64,000 bases of DNA from Paralithodes platypus (lineage: Eukaryota > Arthropoda > Malacostraca > Decapoda > Lithodidae). Location of the stretch: the NCBI GenBank assembly GCA_032716605.1, contig CM064517.1, forward strand, positions 20,865,276 through 20,929,275, in the 5' to 3' direction. The translations under genes and the position numbers were made by a program. Positions within the stretch are counted from its first letter, which is position 1; the number at the start of each line of letters is the position of its first letter. Below the pieces are notes generated by a model. That model saw nothing but the letters and a program-made list of their open reading frames with translations, was not told the origin of the DNA and made no database searches. Shown piece by piece: positions 55,153-64,000 of the stretch.

Positions 55153-56786
55153 ATGTGCAGTACATTAAATAGTCAGTTTCTATCCGTTTTCACTAATGAA
55201 AATTTGGCACAGATTCCAGAAGTCCGTAAGGTATATAACGATAGTATAGAAAATAGGTTAAGTACGGTTACTATAAGTAGAAATGATGTGCTTAAGGAAA
55301 TTGACAGACTGAAACCTCAGAAATCGCCTGGTCCCGATGAGGTATATGCTAGAGTATTAAAAGAATGCAGAGATGAGTTAAGTTACCCATTAACATTTCT
55401 TTTTAACAATTCATTAGAAACAGGTATAGTTCCAGAAGCTTGGAAGCTTGCAAATGTAGGCTAGTTCCGATTTTCAAAAAAGGTGATAAATCAATAGCAT
55501 CCAATTACCTTCCCATTAGTCTCACTTCAATCATAGGAAAGCTACTAGAGTCAATTATTGCTAGGAAAATTAGAAACCACTTAGAAACATTTAACTTAAT
55601 CAATTCTTCTCAGCATGGATTCACTCAGGGACGTTCTTGCCTTACTAATTTGCTTAGTTTTTTCTCAGAGGTATATGAAGCAGTAGATAATGACAAGGCA
55701 TACGATATTATATATTTAGATTTCAGTAAAGCTTTTGACAGAGTCCCTCAGGAGAGATTGATGAGAAAGGTTGAGGCACATGGAATAGGTGGGGCGTTGT
55801 TAGGATGGATTAGGTCATGGCTAATAGGTAGGAAGCAGAGAGTCAGCATAAATGGTACTAAGTCAGAATGGGGATCAGTCAAGAGTGGTGTCCCCCAGGG
55901 ATCTGTATTAGGTCCTCTGTTGTTTATTATATACATAAATGACCTTGATTTAGGTATAACTAGTAGGATAAGTAAATTTGCAGACGATACCAAAATGGGG
56001 AGAAAAATTGATTCAGTTAGAGATATAGAGTGTCTGCAAAGGGATCTAGATACCTTACACGAATGATCAGTAAAATGGCAGATGAAGTTTAACATTGACA
56101 AATGCAAGGTACGGTATTAAAGATAGAGAAGATGCATAGGCCTACAAATTTTAAATATAAACTAGCTAATATGGAATTAGAAAACTCAGACTGTGAGAAA
56201 GATCTAGGTGTGTTTGTTAGCAATGATTTGAAGCCTAGAAAACAATGTATAAGCGTTCGTAACAAGGCAAACAGGATTCTCGGGTTCATATCTAGGAGTG
56301 TGAGTAACAGAACTGCTGATGTTATCTTAAAACTTTACTTGTCATTAGTGAGACCCCATATGGATTATGCTGTTCAATTTTGGTGTCCTTATTACAGAAT
56401 GGACATAGATTCATTGGAGAGAATACAACGTAGAATGACAAAAATGATCCATAATATTAGAAATCTTCCGTATGAAGAAATTAGGTTTACATTCGTTAGA
56501 GAGACGCAGAGTTAGAGGTGACATGATAGAGGTATTCAAGTGGGTTAGTGGAATTAATAAAGGAGACATGAAAAATGTACTAAAGCTCAGTGATAGCGAA
56601 ATAACTCGTACAAATGGTTTCAAATTAGATAAATTTCGTTTCAGAAAAGATATAGGCAAATATTGGTTTGGTAACAGAGTTGTAGATGGGTGGAATAGGC
56701 TACCAAGTGATATAGTGGGATCAAGAACGATAGGGAGCTTTAAGATAAAATTAGATAGGCATATGGACGAGATGGGTTGGGTGTGA
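55153..56786 (+). pseudogene. CR1-like LINE reverse transcriptase (frameshifted)
   Basis: Reverse transcriptase ORF2 in about four frames. The first (55153-55464) has LKPQKSPGPDEVYARVLKE. The second (55440-56066) has VPIFKKGDKSIASNYLPISL, YLDFSKAFDRVPQERLM (motif A), SGVPQGSVLGPLLFIIYIND (motif B) and SKFADDTKMG (motif C). A stop precedes the third (56102-56515), with SLVRPHMDYAVQFWCPY and RIQRRMTKM. The fourth (56472-56786) ends in RRRVRGDMIEVFKWVSGIN and DGWNRLPSDIV. No endonuclease is found upstream; the linker is triplicated instead. Breaks at about 55440, 56066 and 56480 make it inactive. Confidence 0.88.
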
Positions 56787-56847
56787 GGGGGATCTACCAG
56801 GTGTGGGCCAATTGGCGCTCAGCAGACCCCCGTAATCTTGTGTTAAT

Positions 56848-56975
56848 CTCTGACCGTTTTGGTGGGGTCAGTACTCAAGGTATTAGTGAGATGGGTCTAT
56901 AATTGGGGTTGGCTGTGACAGGGATCTGCCTTGTATTGGCCGATCGGCTTTTTGCAGACTCCCAATTTCTTATGA
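56848..56975 (+). repeat. CR1-like LINE 3' UTR fragment, second copy
   Basis: Nearly matches 33112-33240. It follows the LINE above by about 60 bp but repeats a similar GCCAATTGGCG-type motif, so it is probably a separate truncated tail. Confidence 0.6.
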
Positions 56976-57179
56976 AAGGCCAAAGCCGAAGTTAACATTG
57001 TACAGTATACCAATTCCCTGGGACTGGGGCCCAATTTCCCAAACTTTCCATTATGGGCCACATCTTTAGTTGATCCACTAAAATGCATGTTTTTCCATAT
57101 TATACACAAATTTCACTAGTGCCTGATTAAACACCATTATCTAGATAATCGTGGCCTTGTTTTATCAACACAGTAATTT

Positions 57180-57500
57180 TATAATATGGCCTTAGGCCTA
57201 TATCACACGAATATGCTATAAAGTGCTCCACTGTTCCACATCATGTGTTGCTAACACAATCCTAAAACAATATGGCGTTCATCACCAAAATATTGGAACC
57301 AAATGAAATGATAACTCAAATCATAAATTATAATTAGCCTATTATTACGAATCACCCTCGCATCCCTCACAAATTTTTCATGATGCCTTCAATTTTGAGG
57401 CTATAAATCCTCATGTTGCATATGACATTCACATTGGTATACACGAATGAAGGCTATGGGCCTTATTAATTCCATTCATAGTAGAATTATTGAGCCAACT
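57180..57500 (+). repeat. Diverged third copy of repeat R-B
   Basis: AATGAAATGATAA, GCCTTCAATTTTGAGGCTATAAATCC and CACGAATGAAGGCTATGG-like blocks correspond to 41400-41590. Confidence 0.6.
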
Positions 57501-57545
57501 ACCGTATCAAAGAATATATAAGCCTTCAAACTTAAGCGATATGTT

Positions 57546-58882
57546 TTCTTACAGTTTCTTACAGTAGATCCTCTGGAAAAAGGCAAACTATGCCTGTGTA
57601 TCCAGCTCAGTACCAGTACTTGCACTGCTGCGGTCGTTCACGGTGTTGGCGGCGGCGGTAGCAGACGCAAAATTTTTACTATTCTGTATTTTTGTTTTAT
57701 AATCAAACTTCAAATCTTGTCTTCCCCATGCTTTATCAAGATTACTTTCAAACTCCCTTATTGATTCGGAATCGACTACATACTGGGGCAGTGCGTTCCA
57801 CTCATTTACCACTATCACAAAATGAGTTCTTTGCCTTCTCAAGCCTATTTCTTTCTTTGTAAATTTTCTTAGAGTGTCCTCTCGTTCTTGTTCCCTCCCG
57901 CATCAAGAAGATACCTTCACACACATCCTCATCGTACTTTCCTGACACTATCTTAACCCTCTCACCACGGAAGGCCTCTTGAACGCCCATAAAAAAGCAT
58001 ATAACAGGTTCCCGGAAGGCCTCTTGAACGCCCAGTGGTTGAAAGCCTGTGAGCTTCGTGTGCGAGGCGTCGGTCCGACGCATGTAAACAACAGCCGGCT
58101 GGACCGACGCCCCGCATCTCCGGCCACAAGAAGGAGAGCGTCGCTTGTTCGTGTGTGCCTGTATGTTGTTGTTAAGTATCGAAAAGTGGTGTAAAGTGGC
58201 TGTTTTGGCCATAAAGTTATCTCCAATGAAATCATCATCACAGCTCAACCAGTTGACTTAGAGAGCTCTACTTAATGCCATTCTACAGGTAAATAACACA
58301 GCTACGCTTGGGTATGCGCGGGAATGCGGGAAGCAGTCTGATTAACGAATATACGGTAGCCTAGCCTAGACGTTTTTTGGCCAAAACACCCGGGTTTCGA
58401 GGAATATATATATAATACATAGCCGGGGCTGGAGGGTTAAAAGTCTCTATCATATCCCCTCTCTTTCTCCTATATGCCAGTGTCGGAAACCCCAGTGTCC
58501 TCAACCTCTGCTCATAGCCCGCGTTCTTCAACGTTGGTACCAGCTTGCTAGCTCTCCTCTGCACTTTCTCCACTGCTTCTATATCCTTTACCATATATGG
58601 AGCCCACACCTGGTTCGCATATTCCAGGTGCGGCCTAACCAGCGCTGTATAGAGATTCCTGAAGATTTCTTCGTCAAGTGACACAAATGTCCTCCTTATC
58701 AGCCCTACAATTCTATTGGCTTTGTTTATCTTTTCCGCTAAATGTTCTGAGAAATTTAACTTATTGTCTATCACTACTCCTATATCCTTTTCTGCATTCA
58801 CTTCCTCCATCGCTTCATACATACTGTATCCTACCTTGTCTATCTTGCTGGTCCCAATCCGCATGTAGCCATGTACTTGCAT
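57546..58882 (-). pseudogene. CR1-like LINE ORF2 C-terminal half, split by MITE D
   Basis: The minus frame from 58882 encodes VNAEKDIGVVIDNKLNFSEH, LYTALVRPHLEYANQVWAPY, VEKVQRRASKLVPTL and YRRKRGDMIETF, the region following the RT palm. At TTAA 58437-58440 it is cut by a 488-bp MITE; after it the same protein continues with IVSGKYDEDVCEGIFLMREG and, after another frame break near 57830, VNEWNALPQYVVDSESIREF. A stop is at 57588. The tail is a tandem 10-mer (TTTCTTACAG, plus strand, 57548-57565). RT motifs A-C are missing: 5' truncated. Confidence 0.85.
57953..58440 (-). mobile_element. piggyBac-type MITE family D, copy 2 (inverted)
   Basis: TTAA at 57953-57956 and 58437-58440. 488 bp, the inverse of 34019-34506 with few differences. 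It splits a LINE ORF, which proves its borders. Confidence 0.93.
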
Positions 58883-59084
58883 TTTTTGAGGGGGTCTTCT
58901 TCTTATTGTTTAATGTGCAGTTTGCTTGGAGGTTTGTGGTGTCTCCAGATTACTGCACAGGCGTTATAAGAGGGGTGAAAAGAAAAATTGTTAGTATAGG
59001 CCTAATAGGGGTTTGGAGAGATAGTAAAGGTGGATTTTATACTACTGTGTATGGGGGGGAAGTTTGTCGTCTTTTGATGTCAGG

Positions 59085-59232
59085 TTGATTTAAGTCAAGG
59101 TGAGGGTGAGATCAGAGATGATGATGATGATCAGTGGTGGTACAGTACAGTACTGCTCTATGTGTACTGTGTGATTTTAAGTCAAGGTGAGGGTGAGGTC
59201 AGAGATGATGATGATGATCAGTGGTGGTACAG
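59085..59232 (+). repeat. Short direct duplication
   Basis: TTTAAGTCAAGGTGAGGGTG and GATGATGATGATCAGTGGTG occur at 59089-59150 and again at 59174-59235. Confidence 0.85.
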
Positions 59233-59239
59233 TACTGCT

Positions 59240-59592
59240 CTATTCTTACAGTTTCTTACAGTAGATCCTCTGGAAAAAGGCAAACTAGGCCTGTGTATCC
59301 AGCTCAGTGCCAGTACTTGCACTACTGCGGTCGTTCACTGTGTTGGCGGCGGCAGCAGACGCAAAATTTTTACTATCTGTATTTTTGCTTTATAATCAAA
59401 CTTCAAATCTTGTCTTCCCCATGCTTTATCAAGATTACTTTCAAACTTCCTTATTGATTCGGAATCGACTACATACTGGGGCAGCGCGTTCCACTCATTT
59501 ACCACTCTATCACAAAGTGAGTTCTTTGCCTTTTCAAGCCTATTTCTTTCTTTGTAAATTTTCTTAAGAGTGTCCTCTCGTTCTTGTGTACT
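59240..59592 (-). pseudogene. CR1-like LINE 3' end, second copy
   Basis: About 350 bp nearly matching 57546-57895, including the WNALPQYVVDSESI coding stretch (minus strand) and the CTTACAGTTT tandem tail at 59243-59262. It is 5' truncated and therefore non-coding. Confidence 0.85.
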
Positions 59593-59627
59593 GTATTCTG
59601 TTGGTGTACTGTATGTGGGATGGTTGT

Positions 59628-61082
59628 TCAGTTGGGTGGTAATTTTATATGCTTGTGATTTTGTTTGTTGTTCTGATGTAGATTCCTAGGGCTGATGCGA
59701 TGACTTGTTTGCTGTGCTGTGGTAGGTCTCCTCCACCTAGGATATGCTTGATGTTGAATGTTCCTCCTTGTTGGGTTACTACACTTATGAGGTGGGTGCG
59801 GGCACTGTAGTGTCTGTGGCAATGGAGTAGATAATGCTCCACTGTCTCTGGGGTGAGGCAGTACGGACAATTTTCATCTTCTCTGAGTACCATTCTGTAC
59901 ATATGCCCTCCCAGTCTGGTGTGTCCAGTTCTGAGGCAGAGAGCGGCGGTGTTTAAGGCTTTGTTCTTGTAGATGGAGTGTTTCCACACTGACCACTCTT
60001 GACTTGATGTTACTGTGTTGTGTGCCAGCTATGGTAACTTTCCACTCTTCCTTGAAGTCTTGGAGTACGTCTTCTCTGAGGATGTTTGTCCGGTCGGTTG
60101 TGGTGTAGGGTATGACTGTTGTTAGGTGGAAGGAGTGCATCCCTTTGGCTAGTCCATCCACTATTTCATTGTGAAGGATGTCAATGTGGCTGGGTACCCA
60201 TTGGAGGGATATTGTATATCCTTTAGAGTGGAGGGTGGTGAGGAGTTGGATTATAGGGTACGGTACACTATTTCCTTGTTTGTCTTGGTGTTATAGTTGA
60301 TGGCTTGGATGGCACTTTTGGAGTCACAGCAGATGGTGTAGGCACTTACTGGGAGGGTGTTGATAACCTCTAGTGCACGAAGGAGTCCGTAGAGCTCTGC
60401 AGTAAACACTGTGGTTAGTTTGGGTAGCTTCCATCCCATGGTAAGGTGAAATTTTGGGATCCATATGTGGCACACTGTATCTCCCTTCTGGTGTGGAGTG
60501 GGATAAGGTTCGCTTCACACTGAAGGCTAGCCACAGGGGTTGATTTGAGGGCCCCCATTATGATCCTCATTGCTGAATTTTGTACCACCTCCAGTTTATG
60601 AAGATGGGTCGGTGCAGCAGAGGCAAAGGCTTGGGCACAGTAGTCAAGTTTACTTCTAATGTATGCTGTGTAGAAAGTTCGAAGGGTCGTGGCGTCTGCA
60701 CCCCATGTTGTGCCTGCGATTGCTTTCATGATCAATCTTTGATTGGTGTTGTATGTCAGGTGGTCTATGTGATCTTTCCAAGTGAGGAGTGGAGCATCAA
60801 AAATTACTCCGAGATATCTGTGGCTCTGCGAAGGAAGCAAATCTTCTCCATTAAGCGTGAATCTTGGAGGTCTGTAGTTTTTCTTTCTTGTGAAGATCTG
60901 GTATAGCGATTTGGTTGGGTTGATGCTTAGTTTTGAGTTATTAGTCCAGTTCCCTAGGATGTTGAGGGCATCCTGAATTCTTTGTTCTGCTATTTGGGGA
61001 TTATGGTCTGAGGCGTATATTGTTATGTCGTCGGCGTACTGTATTGTTTTTGCTGGGTTTATGTCTTCTGTGTATGGCCACC
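59628..61082 (-). pseudogene. I-group LINE: RT end, RNase H and cysteine motif
   Basis: On the minus strand the RT palm is cut at its start; TIQYADDITIYASDHNP (motif C) lies near 61040-60990. It continues with HRYLGVIFDAPLLTWKDHID and IRSKLDYCAQAFASAAP. RNase H follows: TAELYGLLRALEVI (Glu) and YTICCDSKSAIQAI (Asp). The tail has TGHTRLGGHMYRM and CPYCLTPETVEHYLLHC, the Cys/His motif common after RNase H in I/Jockey-like LINEs. Frame changes occur near 60480, 60250 and 59990, so it is inactive. The 5' half (endonuclease, RT fingers) is missing. An RNase H domain after the RT separates it from every other LINE in the window. Confidence 0.85.
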
Positions 61083-61232
61083 CTCATTAACGCCTTCAGA
61101 CTCATATGACGCAGAGGTTGCCAGATTAGCAATAAGAAATAGAGTTCTCTCACTCTTATAATTACCTCTCCAAAATTAGTTTTCTGCTCACAGCTAACTC
61201 AAAGACAACTGCAGAGATTGAAGTAACTAAAC

Positions 61233-62852
61233 TATCTATCTATTGCCTGACGCCGTGATCCCCGAAGGGGTGGCCACGAACGAACCGCCCCCATGCACCT
61301 CTGTCCCCAGTCAGTCGACGCCCCTCCCCCCAACCAGCACTGCCTTCATTCATGTAGTTCCTCACTCCATCCTTCCACCTCATATTCGGTCTACCTCTCC
61401 CTCTCTGTCCCTCCACCTCGCTCTCGTACACCCTCTTAGTCATTCTCTCGCTTTCCATACGTTCCATATGGCCGAACCATCTCAAGTTGTTCCTTTTCAC
61501 ACTTTCCAGCACATCTACCTCCACACCACACCTCCTTCTTACTTCCTCATTAGTCTGTCTATCCCTCCATGTAACTCCGCACGCACTCCTTAAGTAATTC
61601 ATTTCCACTGCTCTCACTCTTGGTCTGAGTCTCTCAACCAACGTCCATGCTTCGCTTCCGTAAATCAGTGTCGGGATTACCACACTGTCATGCAAGGACT
61701 TCTTCACTTCCATACTGACCACCCTATTTCTTGTTACTGCTTTTAGCGTTCCTACAACCCTCTTCCCCTGTTGTACCCTCTCCCGCACCTCTTCATCCAT
61801 AGTCCCATCTTTACTCAACACACTGCCCAGATACTTAAAAGAGTTGACGATCTCCATAGCCTGACCGTTCAGCTTCACCTCACACTCTGTGACTTCACCC
61901 CTTTCGAAGACCATAACCTTGCTCTTCCCCGTATTTACCTTCAAATTCCGTTTTTCGCACACTGTTCCAAACTCATTTACCAGACCCTGCAACTCCCATT
62001 CATTATCACTCATCAGAACTGTATCATCCGCAAACAGCAGTATAGGTAGCTTCCACTCAATTCCCTCCCTTTTCAGCGATACACCAACATCCACTGCTCT
62101 TGATAGTATTTCTTTCATAACTCCATCCATATATACAGTAAACAACCACGGGGACATCACACACCCCTGTTTCAAACCAACATTCAGGTCAAAGAACTCG
62201 CTCTGCTCACTCTCCACACGTACTGCCGCCTTTGCACCCTCATACATGCTCTTCACTGCTTTCAGCAACTTGCCCTCTACTCCGTATATTCTAAGTACTT
62301 TCCACAAACCTTCTCTATCCACTCTGTCATAGGCCTTCTCCAAGTCCATAAAGGCAACATACACCTTTTGTTTCTTCTCCAGATACTTCTCCACAACACA
62401 ATTCAGGGTAAAAATCTGATCTACACATCCTCTTCCCTTCCTAAAACCTCCCTGCTCGTCGCCTATCCATTTCTCCGTTCTCACTCTCACTCTCTCAATC
62501 ACTACCCTACTGTATACCTTCCCTACTACGCTTAGAAGACATATTCCTCGGTGGTTACCACACACTCCTCTTTCCCCTTTGCCCTTATATAGGGGGACTA
62601 TTATGCCAGTCTTCCAGTCATCGGGTGCACTCCCCTTCTCCCATGCTAGTTTGCACATTTTCCATACCCATTCTATCACTATCTCACCACCATACCTCAA
62701 CATTTCCCCACACACTCCATCTGTTCCTGGTGCTTTCCCCAACTTCACTCTTTTCATGGCTTCCCACACTTCTGACCTCCTGATCCCCACCTCCTCCTCC
62801 ACTACTTCTCTTCTTCTCCCTCCCATACCATATCCAGCTATGTTTGCTGGCT
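61233..62852 (-). CDS. RTE-like LINE reverse transcriptase, 5'-truncated copy 1
   Basis: An uninterrupted 528-codon frame (62826-61240). Motifs: LGKAPGTDGVCGEML, IIVPLYKGKGERGVCGNHRG, AFMDLEKAYDRVDREGLW (motif A), GLKQGCVMSPWLFTVYMDGV (motif B), LLFADDTVLMSDN (motif C), NLKVNTGKSKVMVF, then RWFGHMERM and a GRGRPNMRWKDGV C-terminus. The apurinic endonuclease usually ahead of RTE/Nimb-type RTs is absent, so the copy is 5' truncated and the listed ATG is not a real start. It ends in a short (ATAG)n tail (61231-61240 on plus). Intact frame and near identity with copy 2 suggest recent activity. RTE is the best guess for clade. Confidence 0.88.
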
Positions 62853-62854
62853 CT

Positions 62855-64000
62855 TCTATCTATCTATTGCCTGACGCCGTGATCCCCGAAGGGGTGGCCA
62901 CGAACGAACCGCCCCCATGCACCTCTGTCCCCAGTCAGTCGACGCCCCTCCCCCCAACCAGCACCGCCTTCGTTCATGTAGTTCCTCACTCCATCCTTCC
63001 ACCTCATATTCGGTCTACCTCTCCCCCTCTGTCCCTCCACCTCGCTCTCGTACACCCTCTTAGTCATTCTCTCGCTTTCCATACGTTCCATATGGCCGAA
63101 CCATCTCAAGTTGTTCCTTTTCACACTTTCCAGCACATCTACCTCCACACCACACCTCCTTCTTACTTCCTCATTAGTCTGTCTATCCCTCCATGTAACT
63201 CCGCACGCACTCCTTAAGTAATTCATTTCCACTGCTCTCACTCTTGGTCTGAGTCTCTCAACCAACGTCCATGCTTCGCTTCCGTAAGTCAGTGTCGGGA
63301 TTACCACACTGTCATGCAAGGACTTCTTCACTTCCATACTGACCACCCTATTTCTTGTTACTGCTTTTAGCGTTCCTACAACCCTCTTCCCCTGTTGTAC
63401 CCTCTCCCGCACCTCTTCATCCATAGTCCCATCTTTACTCAACACACTGCCCAGATACTTAAAAGAGTTGACGATCTCCATAGCCTGACCGTTCAGCTTC
63501 ACCTCACACTCTGTGACTTCACCCCTTTCGAAGACCATAACCTTGCTCTTCCCCGTATTTACCTTCAAATTCCGTTTTTCGCACACTGTTCCAAACTCAT
63601 TTACCAGACCCTGCAACTCCCATTCATTATCACTCATCAGAACTGTATCATCCGCAAACAGCAGTATAGGTAGCTTCCACTCAATTCCCTCCCTTTTCAG
63701 CGATACACCAACATTCACTGCTCTTGATAGTATTTCTTTCATGACTCCATCCATATATACAGTAAACAACCACGGGGACATCACACACCCCTGTTTCAAA
63801 CCAACATTCAGGTCAAAGAACTCGCTCTGCTCACTCTCCACACGTACTGCCGCCTTTGCACCCTCATACATGCTCTTCACTGCTTTCAGCAACTTGCCCT
63901 CTACTCCGTATATTCTAAGTACTTTCCACAAACCTTCTCTATCCACTCTGTCATAGGCCTTCTCCAAGTCCATAAAGGCAACATACACCTTTTGTTTCTT
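62855..64000 (-). CDS. RTE-like LINE reverse transcriptase, copy 2 (runs off window)
   Basis: Same protein as copy 1 from motif A (FMDLEKAYDRVDREG) to the C-terminal GHPFGDHGVRQ, with a handful of substitutions (for example IYGSEAW against TYGSEAW). The stop is at 62864 and the (ATAG)n tail at 62855-62863 touches the truncated 5' end of copy 1. The N-terminal part lies beyond the window end. The two copies are direct repeats offset by 1624 bp. Confidence 0.88.

Noticed and set aside
61243..63956. Plus-strand Ser/Pro/Thr-rich ORFs
   Set aside because: Antisense shadows of the two RTE-like LINE frames.

Overview
This is eukaryotic, almost entirely repetitive DNA. The (TTAGG)n/(AACCT)n arrays, the arthropod telomere-type pentamer found here interspersed, together with the mix of CR1-like, RTE-like and I-like LINEs, a Penelope-like element, a DIRS-like element, piggyBac and Tigger/pogo transposons, suggest an arthropod, most likely a decapod crustacean. 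That assignment is inference from repeat content. No complete host gene is visible; the only host candidate is one putative first exon (28127-28164).

Layout. 0-9.5 kb: two TTAA-flanked piggyBac-type MITEs (family A), the second carrying a LINE tail; a frameshifted Jockey/CR1-group LINE with poly(A) (3.1-6.2 kb); palindromes; a dispersed repeat with 100-bp hairpins; a third, truncated MITE A. 9.5-20 kb: a minus-strand DIRS-like retroelement (gag, deleted RT, RNase H, tyrosine recombinase). Its recombinase gene is split by a 5.7-kb piggyBac element (9691-15393) with transposase, inserted at TTAA. A TIR element with a hairpin in each end lies upstream of gag. 20-28 kb: second copy of the dispersed repeat, LINE relic, MITE families A, B and C, a proline-rich ORF and the putative host exon. 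28-35 kb: TTAGG-like arrays, a foldback region built from a CCGAGCC hairpin, a 54-bp tandem repeat, a 420-bp palindrome and a MITE A containing two further TTAA insertions. 35.6-37.5 kb: six 315-bp tandem units, each with a tRNA-like A box/B box segment. 38.3-41 kb: a Tigger/pogo transposon with TA duplication and near-perfect TIRs, transposase broken by two frameshifts. 41-52 kb: two inverted copies of a roughly 1-kb repeat bracketing tRNA-derived SINEs, LINE tails and a Penelope-like element with N-terminal GIY-YIG domain (Naiad-type order), itself interrupted by two DNA elements. 52-54 kb: nested and abutting TTAA elements. 54-64 kb: a CR1-like LINE with a triplicated upstream segment, two more CR1-like tails (one split by MITE D), an I-type LINE with RNase H, and two near-identical RTE-like LINE copies in direct tandem, the second cut by the window end.

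Together the pieces record layered insertions: the LTR-less retroelements came first, then piggyBac-family elements repeatedly used TTAA sites, including sites inside older MITEs. The 5.7-kb piggyBac shares end sequences with MITE A and is the natural candidate source of its mobilising transposase.
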